Shown: positions 1-10,996 of the stretch, piece after piece | Position numbering within the stretch: the first letter of the stretch is position 1 | How the letters are laid out: each line of letters starts with the position of its first letter | Source of the DNA: Clostridia bacterium UC5.1-2E3 | GTDB lineage: Bacteria > Bacillota > Clostridia > Lachnospirales > Lachnospiraceae | Assembly: GCA_001304875.1 (NCBI GenBank) | Contig: BBZO01000006.1 | Coordinates: forward strand, 85,516 to 149,515 | Direction: 5' to 3' | DNA: 64,000 nucleotides | Made by a program: the position numbers and the translations under genes | Notes under the pieces: model-generated | Seen by the model: the letters and a program-made list of their open reading frames with translations, nothing else | Database searches by the model: none | Told to the model about the DNA's origin: nothing

Positions 1-1199
1 AACGTCCGCCTCTCCGGGCAGAACCGGGAAGACGGCTACGCGGTCTATAAGATCCGGGAGATCGCCTTCGGCGGCGGAACGAAGCTGTCGGCGGAGGACG
101 GATTTCTGCAGTTTATGATCGAGCGCCTGCTGGCCAGCAGCGCGCCGGAGGAGAGGACGGAGGAGGAAGAGGAGAGCGAATCCGGCGATGACATGAAGCT
201 CACCAGCCTTCAGAGCATCACGGACTTTATGACCTGCGCGGGGCGCACGCTCCCGGACAACATCCGTCTCTGGGCCCGCCGCAATCTGGCGGTGGCCCGC
301 TCTCACGAGGTGTCTCCGGAGGAGCGCCGCCACGCCCAGCGGGCGCTGTCCATCATGATGAATATTCAGTGGAGGAACAATTATTTCGAGGCCATTGACC
401 CGGCGGAGGCCCGCCGGATTCTGGACGAGGAGCTCTACGGGATGGAGCGGGTGAAGCAGAGGATCATCGAGACCATCATCCAGATTAACCGCACCCACAC
501 GCTGCCGGCCTACGGCCTGCTGCTGGTGGGCCCCGCCGGCACGGGAAAATCACAGATCGCCTACGCGGTGGCCCGCATTTTGAAGCTGCCGTGGACCACG
601 CTGGACATGAGCTCCATCAACGACCCGGAGCAGCTCACGGGCAGCTCCCGCATCTACGCCAACGCCAAGCCGGGCATTATTATGGAGCATTCTCCGCCTC
701 CGGCGAGTCCAACCTGGTGTTTATCATCAATGAGCTGGACAAGGCGGCCTCGGGAAAAGGAAACGGGAATCCGGCGGATGTGCTGCTGACGCTTCTCGAC
801 AACCTGGGATTCACGGACAATTACATGGAGTGTATGATTCCCACGGTGGGCGTCTACCCCATCGCCACGGCCAACGACAAGAGCCAGATCAGCGCGCCGC
901 TCATGTCCCGCTTCGCGGTCATCGATATTCCGGATTACACGGAGGAGGAGAAGAAGATTATTTTCCTGAAATACGCGCTGCCGAAGGTGTTAAAGCGCAT
1001 GAGCATGAAGACGGATGAGTGCACGCTGACCGACGGGGCCCTGGACACGGTGATCGAGATGCACCGCGGCACCAGCGGCATCCGCGACCTGGAGCAGGCG
1101 GCGGAGCACATCGCGGCCAACGCCCTGTATCAGATCGAGGTGGACGGGGTGTCGAAGGTGCGGTTTGATGAGGAGATGGTGAGGAGAGTGCTGGGGTGA
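1..1199 (+). CDS. Lon/MoxR-like AAA+ ATPase, 3' part
   Basis: The reading frame is open from base 1, so the gene begins upstream of the window. A Walker A motif (VGPAGTGKS) lies near base 535, followed by a Walker B-like segment (LVFIINELDKAA) near 718, a sensor-1-like IATAND and an arginine-finger-like MSRF. These are AAA+ features, and the spacing resembles Lon-type ATPase modules. No protease serine/lysine dyad is visible downstream. A one-base frame change near 685 splits the gene; one extra G in GGAG restores MEAFSASGES. The substrate is unknown. The stop overlaps the GTG of the next gene by four bases, suggesting co-transcription. Confidence 0.75.
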
Positions 1200-1783
1200 G
1201 GGACGGGACGATTCGGTATTATGAGGAGAATGCGGAAACGTTCATAGCGGGGACGGTTTCTGTGGATTTTAAGGAGATACAGGAGAAATTTTTATCCCGC
1301 CTTTCCTCGGACGCGCGGATTCTGGACTTTGGATGCGGCTCCGGGAGAGACGCGAAGTGTTTTAAGGAGGCGGGATACAGGGTGGAGGCGTCGGACGGCT
1401 CCGAGACGCTCTGCAAATTCGCATCCGGATATGCGGGGATCCCGGTGAAGCATATGTTTTTTCGGAGCTTGACGAGGAGGACCGGTACGACGGCATCTGG
1501 GCCTGCTCGTCCATTCTTCATCTGCTTTGACGAGCTGGGAGAGGTTCTGCAGAAAATGGCCAGAGCTCTGAAACGAGAAGGCGTGATCTATACCTCTTTT
1601 AAATATGGAACGTTCGAGGGCGAGAGGAATGGACGGTATTTTACGGACATGACGGAGGAGCGTTTCGAGACGCTGATGGCCGGGACGCCGGAGCTTAAAA
1701 CGGAGGAGCAGTGGATCACGTCGGACGTGAGGCCGGGGAGAGGGAAGGAACAATGGCTCAATTTGATTATACGGAAAATCTGA
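1196..1783 (+). CDS. class I SAM-dependent methyltransferase
   Basis: The protein is about 195 residues. The SAM-binding motif I is clear (ILDFGCGSGRDAK, about residues 42-54), followed by an acidic-loop region (VEASDGSE). Between about 1461 and 1528 the reading frame is wrong. The alternative frame there reads SELDEEDRYDGIWACSSILHL, a much better motif IV/V, and the original frame resumes at DELGEVLQKMARALK. Two compensating one-base errors explain this. The start is a GTG overlapping the AAA+ stop. The substrate cannot be told. The 3' end overlaps the helicase start by about 30 bases. Confidence 0.7.
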   Translation: MRDGTIRYYEENAETFIAGTVSVDFKEIQEKFLSRLSSDARILDFGCGSGRDAKCFKEAGYRVEASDGSETLCKFASGYAGIPVKHMFFRSLTRRTGTTASGPARPFFICFDELGEVLQKMARALKREGVIYTSFKYGTFEGERNGRYFTDMTEERFETLMAGTPELKTEEQWITSDVRPGRGKEQWLNLIIRKI

Positions 1784-4244
1784 ATGTGATGACCGGAGGG
1801 GAGAATCCGGGACATTTTCTTCTGTATCATCTGAAAACAAGCATCCAATACGCCAGTCAGATCGATATAATCGTCGCGTTTCTGATGGAGTCGGGTGTGA
1901 AGATGATTCTGGATGACATAAGGATTGCCCTGGACCGCGGGGCCAGAGTGCGCATTCTGACGGGGAATTACCTTGGCATCACGCAGCCGTCCGCGCTGTA
2001 TCTGATCCGGCGGGAGCTCGGCGACCGGGTAGATCTGAGATTTTATGACGAGAGCAGAAGATCGTTTCATCCGAAGGCGTATATCTTTCACTACGGGGAG
2101 AGAAGTGAGATTTATATCGGTTCCTCGAACATCTCGAAGAGCGCGCTGACTTCCGGGATCGAATGGAATTATTGTCTGCACAGTGAGCGGGATCCGGAGA
2201 GTGCCGGCAGCTTCTGCGACGCGTTTGAGGATCTGTTTCAGAACCACTCGGTGATGCTCGACGATAAGGAACTGGAAAAATACTCGAAGACATGGCATAA
2301 GCCGGCGGTTTTCAGAGATTTTGAGTGGTACGAGACGGCGGGAGAGGAAAAGGACGCGGAGCTTCTGTTTCTGCCGCGGGAGATCCAGCCGCGGGGCGTG
2401 CAGATCGAAGCGCTGTATGCGCTGGAGAAAAGCCGCGGGGAGGGAGCACAGAGGGCTCTCGTCCAGGCGGCCACGGGAGTCGGAAAAACATATCTGGCGG
2501 CCTTTGATTCGGCGGCATATGAGCGGGTGCTGTTTGTGGCACACCGGGAAGAGATTCTCAAGCAGGCGGCGAAGGCCTTCGAGCATGTGCGAAAATCGGA
2601 TGACTATGGATTTTTCTATGGAAAGAGAAAGAAAACAGGAAAGGCGGTTATTTTTGCCTCGGTGGCCTCTCTGGGAAAGGCGGAATATCTGTCGGAGAAA
2701 TATTTTCCGGCGGATTCCTTTGATTACATTGTGATCGATGAGTTTCATCACGCGGTGAATGAGCAGTATCTTCGGATCGTGGACTATTTTAAACCGAAAT
2801 TCCTTCTGGGGCTGACGGCCACGCCGGAGCGGATGGACGGACGGAATATTTTTGAGATATGCGATTACAATGTGCCCTATGAGATTTCGCTGAAGGAGGC
2901 TATTGATAAGGGCGTGCTGGTTCCGTTCCACTACTATGGAATCTATGATTCTACGGACTATTCCGGGGTGAAAAGGGTAAAAGGCCGGTATGACGAGCGG
3001 CAGCTGACGGCTCTCTATCTGAGCGGGGAAGGCAGCAGGAAACGGTTTGATCTGATTTACAGGTATTATAAGAAATACCCGTCAAGGAGGGCGCTTGGTT
3101 TCTGTTGCTCGCGGACCCATGCGGAGGTGATGGCGGCGGAATTTTGCCGGAGAGGGATTCCTGCGGCGGCGGTTTACAGCAACGCGGACGGAGTTTTTTC
3201 AGAGGACAGGGAGCGGGCCATCGAAAGGCTGGAACGGCAGGAGATCCGCGTGATTTTTCCGTGGACATGTTCAACGAAGGCTGGATATCGCGTCTCTAGA
3301 TATGGTCATGTTTCTGCGCCCGACAGAATCCCCGGTGGTGTTTTTGCAGCAGCTTGGGCGGGGACTTCGCACATACAGGGGAAAGGAATATCTGAATGTC
3401 CTGGATTTTATAGGAAATTATGAGAAGGCGGGCAGAACTCCGGCGCTGCTTCGCGGGGAGCGGGAAGACCGGCCGTTTGAGGAAACCGGGGCTTATGGGA
3501 ACGGGGCTTATGGAACCGGGGCGACAGGGCTATCCGGATGGCTGTATCGTGGATTTCGATATGCGTCTCATCGACCTGTTTGATGAGATGAGCAGGCGCT
3601 CTCTCACAGCGCGGGAAAGGATACGTCGGGAATATGTCCGGGTGAAGGAGCTGCTGGACGGAAGAGTGCCCTCCAGGATGGAGTTTTTTACGTACATGGA
3701 GGATGAAATTTATCAGTATTGTATCCGCCATGCAAAGGACAACCCATTCCGCGGATATCTGGAGTTTTTGAAAACGATGGGGGACCTGACCGGGAAGGAG
3801 GAAACGCTTTGCGGGGGAACCGGCGGGGAGTTTTTAAATCTGATCGAGACGACGGACATGCAGAAGGTTTATAAAATACCCGTTCTGTATAGCTTTTATA
3901 ACGGCGGAAATGTCCGGACGGAGGTGACGGATGCACAGGTCCTGGAGGTGTGGAAGGCGTTCTTCGACAGGGGAACAAACTGGAAGGATCTGGGGGACGG
4001 TATGACACTGGAGAGCTATAGGGCGATCTCTGACCGGCAGCATCTCTCAAAGGCAAAACGCATGCCGATTCATTTTTTGAAGGAATCCGGGAAGGGATTT
4101 TTCGTGGAGCGGGAGGGCTGTGCACTTGCGCTCCGGGAGGATCTGGCGGATGTGATCCGGGAAGAGGCGTTTGTGAGACATATGGGGGATATTCTGGAGT
4201 ATCGGGCGATGGAGTATTACCGGAGGAGATATATGGGGATGTAG
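1753..4244 (+). CDS. PLD-nuclease / DEAH-helicase fusion protein
   Basis: The start is ATG 1753 behind GGAAGGAAC. The N-terminus (about residues 1-180) has a phospholipase D-like fold with FHPKAYIF and GSSNISKSAL, the HxK and following signature of PLD-type nucleases. A superfamily 2 helicase follows: Walker A ATGVGKT near 2470, DEFHH (motif II) near 2740, LTATPERMDG (motif III) and, in a shifted frame, QQLGRGLR (motif VI) near 3350. The C-terminal third resembles the DUF3427-type region of such helicases. At least three one-base shifts (near 3257, 3281 and 3480-3530) break the frame. Restoring the first two gives FSVDMFNEGLDIASLDMV. Proteins of this type are often found in defence islands, but the function here is inferred. 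Confidence 0.75.
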
Positions 4245-4248
4245 ATGA

Positions 4249-4283
4249 ATGTGCCCGGTGGACGTGGCAGCCACCGGGCACAT
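4249..4283. terminator. bidirectional terminator hairpin
   Basis: A perfect 13-bp stem (ATGTGCCCGGTGG pairing with CCACCGGGCACAT) with a 9-base loop is followed by ATTTTAT on the plus strand. It sits between the convergent helicase and AIPR genes and can serve both. Confidence 0.85.
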
Positions 4284-4309
4284 ATTTTATGTGTATTGTG
4301 CGGAAATGC

Positions 4310-5503
4310 TTATCTGCGCGCGAGAAGCTTCCGCAGGCTCTGGTTTTCTACGATTCTGTAGTTGGAGAGCCAGATCTGTTTATCCTTACCGGCAAGCTGG
4401 GGGTTGGTGCAGGTCTCGAAGGTGTTCTGGACGAGGGAGGTACCGACCTCATTCCAGATATCCACGGGATTGAACAGCCAGGAGACCGTTCCCGCTGATT
4501 CGTCGAATCTGAGCAGGCTGCGGAACGCGCCGAAAATCGGATAGATGTAGCCGCTGGAAACGGAGTATTTGGTGGGGGAGGCAAGGAACTCTGTCCTGGC
4601 TGGTTTGTCGAGAGATTCGATGCCTCTGACGCTGCCGAAACGCGGATTTGCGACGCCCTGGGCTTTTTTATATTCTTTATACTTCGCGGGAAGCTCGCGC
4701 TCAATGATGTCGTAGAGCTCAACCAGCGTGGGGAGCTGTAAGGTTAATGACTGGTAGAACGGAGTTTCAAATACCTGCTTATAGCGCTTAAATACCTGCG
4801 CTTTGCCGGAGTAGCTCTGCACCGGAGCCGCATTGTCGTCCGGGTATTTGTCGATGTCAAAGGCATACATTAAGCGGAGGAACTCAGAAATATGAATGGG
4901 TTTGTTCTCGTTGTCCTTGTAGGCAATCCGGTCCGTATATGACTGGCCTGCGAGGGCGGCTTTGATGCCGTCAAACTTGTCGTCGAGATTGAAAAGCGCG
5001 ATGTCGGAAACCTGGACGGAGGTGTTGCGGGCATCGGAGAGGCGCGTGATATTCTGCACGTTGGTGATGACTTCGATGCGGACATATTTGCGGATATTTT
5101 CGGGAATCTCGTCGCGCTTCTGCATGATCGCCGTGTATGTATGGCCGCCGTCGAGAATGCCGTACAGGAATTTGTCATTCTCGTCCTCCTGGTTGCCGAT
5201 ATCGATGGTGACTTCCGAATCGCTGCTGTTGAAGGTCAGCGATCTGGCGGCGATGACGATGCCGCGGTTATTGATGTAGAAATCAGTTTCCGGTTCTACC
5301 ACGGCAGCGAGCAGGTTATGGGCCACATTGGTCGTCATCTTGGGCTCGCGGGGATTGACATCCAGAGGAATGTCGGCGGGCAGCTCTTTCATGTCGGCCA
5401 GCAGATAGTAGATGGTTTCAAAGGTGCTTTCGTCTTTGTCTCCCCTGCGGTAGGGGGACGTGAGGGTGCGCAGTGCCTCAACTTTGAATTTTAAATTTGC
5501 CAT
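4310..5503 (-). CDS. AIPR-family (abortive infection phage resistance-like) protein
   Basis: The product is 397 residues. The segment INNRGIVIAARS (about residues 77-88) followed about 30 residues later by ILDGGHTYTAI matches the conserved core of AIPR-family proteins, which have been linked to phage abortive infection. No nuclease or ATPase motif is obvious and the biochemical activity is unknown. The protein is shorter than many AIPR members. The start ATG at 5503 is preceded on the minus strand by GGAGG at good spacing. The gene is divergent from a small HTH gene and convergent with the helicase, forming a compact unit with its own regulator. Confidence 0.7.
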   Translation of the reverse strand: MANLKFKVEALRTLTSPYRRGDKDESTFETIYYLLADMKELPADIPLDVNPREPKMTTNVAHNLLAAVVEPETDFYINNRGIVIAARSLTFNSSDSEVTIDIGNQEDENDKFLYGILDGGHTYTAIMQKRDEIPENIRKYVRIEVITNVQNITRLSDARNTSVQVSDIALFNLDDKFDGIKAALAGQSYTDRIAYKDNENKPIHISEFLRLMYAFDIDKYPDDNAAPVQSYSGKAQVFKRYKQVFETPFYQSLTLQLPTLVELYDIIERELPAKYKEYKKAQGVANPRFGSVRGIESLDKPARTEFLASPTKYSVSSGYIYPIFGAFRSLLRFDESAGTVSWLFNPVDIWNEVGTSLVQNTFETCTNPQLAGKDKQIWLSNYRIVENQSLRKLLARR

Positions 5504-5616
5504 AGCGATGGCCTCCCTGGTATTTTCTTCCCGAGAGCTGTTGCTCTGGGAGTAATTTTAGTATATCATATTTATTGAAATAAACAATGCACCATGGTGC
5601 ACTTTTGGAGGAATAC
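5504..5616. promoter_or_regulatory. divergent AIPR/HTH control region with palindrome
   Basis: This 113-base intergenic region separates the divergent AIPR and HTH genes. A perfect 14-bp palindrome (TGCACCATGGTGCA, 5588-5601) sits just upstream of the HTH ribosome binding site. An imperfect inverted repeat (CCCGAGAGC / GCTCTGGGA, about 5529-5550) lies in the AIPR leader. The middle is AT-rich (TATATCATATTTATTG). The layout suggests autoregulation by the HTH protein, which is inference. Confidence 0.5.
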
Positions 5617-5895
5617 ATGGCTGAAAAGAGTGTGGAAAGCGAGGCCCTGGTCCGGATCGGGAAGCTGCTGGAGCAGAAGAGAAAGGCCTTGGGGAAGCAG
5701 TATAAAAGCCGGGCGCGTTTTATCGAGAACCGGAGCGACGAGCTGTTTGGCTCAGAGGACTGGATCTCGCTGCGGCATCTTTATAATATAGAGCATGGGA
5801 AAAACTGGATCAGTATTGAGAAACTGATTCTGCTTGCCGATGCGCTGGAGGAGGATCCGGGGGGAGTTGTTTGGGGAGATTGTGAGGATTTATAG
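5617..5895 (+). CDS. small XRE-like HTH regulator
   Basis: I chose ATG 5617 because GGAGG precedes it at proper spacing, whereas the upstream in-frame ATG 5587 lies inside the palindrome and has no ribosome binding site. The 92-residue protein has a helical pattern (IGKLLEQKRKALGKQYKSRA, then SLRHLYNIEHGKNWISIEKL, then LLADALEEDPG) like an XRE-family DNA-binding domain in which a helix is followed by a recognition helix and a LLxLAxAL tail. It is probably the repressor of the divergent AIPR gene. Confidence 0.6.
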   Translation: MAEKSVESEALVRIGKLLEQKRKALGKQYKSRARFIENRSDELFGSEDWISLRHLYNIEHGKNWISIEKLILLADALEEDPGGVVWGDCEDL

Positions 5896-5918
5896 AGGGG
5901 CGGAGGGGTGAAAGAACC

Positions 5919-5947
5919 TTGCATTTCTGCTGTGTTTTTACTACTAT
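5919..5947 (+). promoter_or_regulatory. probable sigma-70 promoter of mcrBC
   Basis: TTGCAT (5919-5924) and TACTAT (5942-5947) are separated by 17 bases. The pair lies about 55 bases upstream of the mcrB start. Confidence 0.45.
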
Positions 5948-5999
5948 TGTGGTAGGTGTTGACAAAACTCGCTAACCAAAGAAAGGGCGGTAAACAGAT

Positions 6000-8856
6000 A
6001 TGATCAACCTTGAAAAATTAAAACCTATACTCACCGGCTATAAAACCTATTTCCCAGAACACTGGGACGATGAAAAATATAAGTGGGAGGCAGTCGGGCA
6101 TTTCCAGAAATATTGGAATATAGAAGCGGAAGATTTCAGTGAAATGTTCAGAAAGGCTACGGAAAAGACCTATAATCTGCTGGCCTCTGGCTACGCGTAT
6201 CCCAGAAGAATGATTATCAATTGGCCAAAAAGGACGATGAAGCGGTACGCCAGATGTTTCGCGGGCTGGCTGACGAATCACGCAACCTGGCGGAGCGGGT
6301 AGACGCATTCCGGGCTTCAGCGAATTCCCTCCGGGCGTTATATGACGATGGAACCTGGCATAATCATTATCAGAATACCAATGCCATCAGTACATATTTA
6401 TGGCTGATGTATCCGGATAAGTATTACATTTATAAATATGAAATTTGCCGCAATGTGGCCATGGAGCTGGATTCTGAATATTACCCGAAATCGGATGGGT
6501 CTGCCGACAGTATGATCGGCGGATATCGTATGTACGATGAAATCTGCGAAGTGCTTAAAAGGGAACCGGAGATTGCCGCAATGATTCGTGAGACTGTCAC
6601 GGATGGCTGTTACCCGGATTTGAATTTAAAGACGACGACCATGGACGTTGGCTTTTATGTGAGCAGGTATTATATTGAGGAAAGGAAAATGGCAGGAGAG
6701 AAGGATGGATGGTTTCCGAGAAATTATGACCCGGGTATTACGGCGGAAGAGTGGGGCGAACTGTTAAAGGACTCCTCTGTTTTTACGCAGAATGCGCTGC
6801 AAATCATGAAGCGCATGAAAGATTGCGGCGGTCAGGCCACATGCACGCAGCTTTCTGCAAAATACGGGGGAGCGGAGAATTTTTATAGTGCCGGTTCCGT
6901 TGCCCTGGCCCGCCGTGTGGCAGAAAAACGGGCTGTGCTGTGATGACGAAGGACAATGAGGAGGTCGTATGGTGGCCTGTTTTGTATACGGGAAAAGAGA
7001 TGAATCCGAATGAACCGGGAGTATACGTCTGGAGACTTCGCAGTGAACTGTCAAAAGCGTTGGAATTAGAAAATCTGTCTGATGTCTCTCTTTATGTAAA
7101 TGCGTCTCCAGCGATCTGGAAGATCAGTGAAGGGACGGAAAGCACGGGGATTTCTGATGCGTATAAACAGATTTTTCTGGAGAGGCAGGTTGTGGTTGTT
7201 CACAGCACTACCAGGGCGAAGGCGAGTTCCAGAGTATCCCAGGGGCAGCTATTCATGAATACGATCAAAAAGGGAGATTATTTTTATCTGTGCTATGGAA
7301 ACAGCATCCGGCTGCTGGGGCAGTTTACGGATGAAAAGCCGACGGAAAATCCGGAAATGCAGGACGGCTGGTATGAGCGGAAGTACCGTGTGCTTGCGGA
7401 ATCGTCGGATACGTCTTCCTATGAGGGCATGAAAAAATGGTGGACACCCAACGACAATTCAACCTGTATTAAAGTAGACGAGGGCGATTACGCACTTTTT
7501 GAAAAACTGATTCTTTATCCATATTTTGGAATGACTGTTGACAGCATTTTGGGCGGAAGTATTGATTCCAGAAAGTATTGGTGGCTGACCGCAAATCCGA
7601 AGATCTGGAGCTTTTCAGATATGAAAGTCGGCGGGGAACAGAGCTATACGCTGTATAATGAAAATGGGAATAAGCGACGGATCTTCCAGAACTTTCTGGA
7701 TGTCAGAGTCGGTGACATTGTCATTGGCTACGAGGCGAATCCGGTTAAGAAGATCACGGCCTTAGCCGAAATCACACAGGCCAGTGACGGACACAGCATT
7801 TATTTTTCCAAAACGGAAGGTTTGTCAGTTCCAATCGAATACGCTGTACTGAAAGAATGTCCGGAGCTTGAGAAAACGGAGTTTTTTGTCCAGCCAAACG
7901 GGAGTCTGTTTAAACTGACAAAAGGTGAATTTGATTTTATTATGGATCTCATTCGCGAGGAAAATCCTGTAAAGCCGGCGACCGCTTCTATTACGCGATA
8001 TACAAAAAGGGATTTTCTGAGTACAGTATTTATGACTGAAGAGAGGTTCGACGTTCTGGCTGCTTTGCTCCGGAACAAGAAAAATATTATTCTTCAAGGG
8101 GCACCGGGAGTCGGAAAAACCTTTGCTGCCAGAAAACTGGCCTATGCCATAATGGAGGAAACAGACGATTCCAGAATAGAATTTGTCCAGTTTCATCAGA
8201 ATTATTCGTATGAAGATTTTGTCATGGGGTATCGTCCCGATGGAGCGGAGTTTAAACTTACCGAGGGGATTTTTTATCGGTTCTGTCAGAAGGCGGCAAA
8301 CCATCCGGATAAGAAATACTTTTTTATTATCGATGAGATCAACCGGGGCAATATGAGTAAAATATTCGGAGAGCTGATGATGCTGATTGAAAAGGATTAC
8401 CGGGGGACGAAAGCGACGCTGGCTTACAGCGGGGTACCGTTTGCTGTACCGGATAATTTATATATAATCGGTATGATGAATACGGCTGACCGAAGTCTGG
8501 CCATGATCGACTACGCCCTTCGCAGAAGATTCAGCTTTTTTGAGATGGAGCCTGGTTTTGATTCTGAGGGATTTCAAAGCTATCAGAGTGCGTTTTCCAG
8601 TGAAATTTTCGATGCTCTCATCGATCAGATCAGGGCGCTTAACAGGGAAATTTCAAAAGATCCGTCACTGGGCCGTGGCTTCAGAATCGGGCACAGTTAT
8701 TTCTGCGGCAGAGAGAGTACGGACGGCATGACGGACTGGCTGCGTTCCGTGGTGGAATTTGATATTCTTCCCACGCTGGCCGAATACTGGTTTGATGAGC
8801 CGGCAACGCTGCAGCGCTGGGAAAAGAATCTGCGTGGTGTGTTTGATGACGAATGA
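6000..8856 (+). CDS. mcrB: McrB-type AAA+ GTPase with EVE-like domain
   Basis: The rebuilt protein is about 950 residues. The N-terminal half has a helical region followed, at about residues 525-600, by an EVE/PUA-like module (YWWLTANPKIWSF, VGDIVIGYEANPVKKI) expected to read a modified base. The C-terminal half is a McrB motor with Walker A GAPGVGKT (about 700), Walker B FFIIDEINRGN (about 775) and the McrB signature MNTADRSLAMIDYALRRRF. McrB translocates along DNA and activates the McrC nuclease. Two one-base shifts split the gene, one near 6205-6220 and one in the A5 run at 6924-6928, where an extra A restores EKTGCAVMTKD. The gene overlaps mcrC by 11 bases. Confidence 0.88.
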
Positions 8857-9907
8857 TAAAGGGATTTTTATAAAAAACATATATTACATGCTTTCCTATG
8901 CGTTCCAGGTGCTGAAACAGTCAAATTATGAGAGTATTGCGGCAGAACGCTTTGAAAATGTGCAGGATCTGTTTGCCGCCATTCTTGCCAGAGGCACGGC
9001 AAGACAGGTAAAGCAGGGGCTGTATCGTGAGTATGTGACGCAGAATGAGATGCTTTCTGTCATGCGGGGCAAACTCGACATGTCACGGACGATCTTAAAC
9101 CGCATCCAGCATAAACAAAAGCTGGCCTGTGAGTTTGATGAATTGTCAGAGGATAATCTTTATAATCAGATTCTGAAGACGACGATGTATTTTCTGTTGA
9201 AAGACAGCTGTGTAGCTGTGGAGCGGAAGGCGGCGATTCGTAAAGTGCTTTGTTTTTTCGACGGCGTGTCATTTCTGGAGCCGTCGGCAATCAAGTGGAG
9301 CAGACTTCATTACCAGCGCAATAACAGGAACTACGAGATGCTTCTCAATGTCTGTTATTTCGTTCTGGACGGTATGCTTCAGACGACGGACAAAGGCGGG
9401 TATAAAATGGCGTCGTTTTCGGACGAGCATATGGCCCGTCTGTATGAACGGTTCATTTTAGAGTATTACCGCCAGCATCATACATATCTGTCCGAGGTGA
9501 AGGCTGCGCAGGTCAAGTGGAATCTGACTGGAGAGAATGACGAGACGATGATTCATTTCCTGCCTGTGATGCAGACGGATGTTTTCCTGCGCCTTGATGA
9601 GAAAATTCTGATTCTGGATGCGAAATATTACGGAAAAACCCTGCAGCGCCGATTTGACAAATATTCTTTGCATTCCGGCAATATCTATCAAATTTATACG
9701 TATGTCAAGAATCAGGATAAAGACGGTACTGGAAATGTCGCCGGAATGCTGCTGTATGCAAAAACAGACGAGGATATTACACCAGACTGTGTATTTAATA
9801 TGGGTGGAAATCGGATTGGGGCGAGGACGCTGGATTTGAATAAGGAATTCAGAGTGATTGCGGGGGAATTGGATAAGATTGTGGAGGAGTTTTTGTGGAG
9901 AAGTTGA
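8846..9907 (+). CDS. mcrC: McrC-type PD-(D/E)xK nuclease subunit
   Basis: The start ATG 8846 overlaps the end of mcrB. The roughly 353-residue product carries the McrC nuclease core: QTDVFLRL, then ILILDAKYY at about residues 244-260, giving the D and DxK residues of a PD-(D/E)xK active site. McrC binds the McrB ring and cleaves DNA containing modified cytosine in known systems. The frame is intact. The pair therefore forms a type IV, modification-dependent restriction system. Confidence 0.9.
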   Translation: MTNDKGIFIKNIYYMLSYAFQVLKQSNYESIAAERFENVQDLFAAILARGTARQVKQGLYREYVTQNEMLSVMRGKLDMSRTILNRIQHKQKLACEFDELSEDNLYNQILKTTMYFLLKDSCVAVERKAAIRKVLCFFDGVSFLEPSAIKWSRLHYQRNNRNYEMLLNVCYFVLDGMLQTTDKGGYKMASFSDEHMARLYERFILEYYRQHHTYLSEVKAAQVKWNLTGENDETMIHFLPVMQTDVFLRLDEKILILDAKYYGKTLQRRFDKYSLHSGNIYQIYTYVKNQDKDGTGNVAGMLLYAKTDEDITPDCVFNMGGNRIGARTLDLNKEFRVIAGELDKIVEEFLWRS

Positions 9908-10303
9908 TTAATCTGTTAAAAGGTATGCAGATAGGAGACTGGATCAATTCTATTATAGCTTTGTTTACATTTTTCTCTTTGCTTTTAGTATTTTGGAGTA
10001 TTGTAGAAATGAGGCGGGACAGGGATGCTGCATATAGGCCATCTTTAATGATAAATCCTGCAGAATATTCTGTAGTGTGGAATGATGAAGGAGAGGAATT
10101 GTGGTTGTCATCATCTCAAAGAAAGTGCTGGGAATATCGGGGACGAATTTATTTATTTCAGTTTAGATATGGAGTATAAAGATGTTCAGGGGAAAAAGTT
10201 TACAGATACCTGTCTGTTTTATGTGAAAAGGATTTTTTCTAAGGAAGATTTAGATAATAAAAATCGTATTTCATATCAGCTGGTTCCTAATTTGCTGGAA
10301 TGA
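9895..10303 (+). CDS. small single-span membrane protein, frameshifted
   Basis: The gene starts at ATG 9895, overlapping the end of mcrC. The N-terminus has a short amphipathic segment, then a strong transmembrane helix (about residues 16-38, IIALFTFFSLLLVFWSIV), then a charged stop-transfer MRRDRD. The frame shifts around 10120-10180 and continues as DMEYKDVQGKKFTD to a stop at 10303. About 135 residues are expected. I do not recognise the family. The overlap with mcrC suggests co-expression. Confidence 0.45.
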
Positions 10304-10321
10304 AAGAGAGAAGGCATGAAA

Positions 10322-10885
10322 GTGCGATAACTCGCAAAAATTTTCAGTAAAAAGCACAATGGACTTTGTTTAAGAATTATTTGCTGGCAAAAGAAACGGA
10401 TGAGCAACATGTTATTGAAATCCGACAAAGTTGTCAGCTGCATTAGTGTTAAGCAAAAGACCATCAGCAACACGACCATCAAAAGATATATCGATTACTT
10501 TTGCGATTCTTTCCTGATTGACAGTGCTGTCCGCTATGATATTAAAGGGAAAAAATATATAAACACACCGGTCAAATATTATTTTACCGATCTGGGACTG
10601 TGCAATGCCCGTCTCAATTTCCGTCAACTGGAAGAAATGCATGCTATGGAGAATATCATTTTTAATGAGTTGAAGATACGTGGTTTTAACGTAGATGTGA
10701 TAACTTTGAATAAAACAAACGAAAAAGGTCACGGAATCCGCAAACAGTTGGAACTTGATTTTGTCTGCAACAAAGGCTCCAGGCGTTACTATATCCAGTT
10801 GGCCTATGCGATTCCGGACCGGGCAAAGATGGAACGGGAACGGCGCTTACTACACTACTACTATACCATTTTGAAAAGGTCTTGA
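10322..10885 (+). pseudogene. relic of DUF4143-type ATP-binding protein
   Basis: The open part (10400-10885) reads like the C-terminal half of an AAA/DUF4143 ATPase: TTIKRYIDYFCDSFLIDSA, YYFTDLGLCNARLNFRQ, MENIIFNELKIRGFNVDV and LELDFVCNKGSRRYYIQ. The N-terminal AAA domain with its P-loop is absent, and the expected C-terminal end is lost after MERERR. No start with a ribosome binding site is visible. It is a 5'-truncated remnant. Confidence 0.65.
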
Positions 10886-10996
10886 TGTGACTTTGCGTAT
10901 AAGACAATTGGGTCTTGCCTTGGAACGGTTTGTTTGTAGTTCAATCCCATTTTGATAACTCGGGGTAAAGGATTAGGAGATAATGACAGTTGTAAT

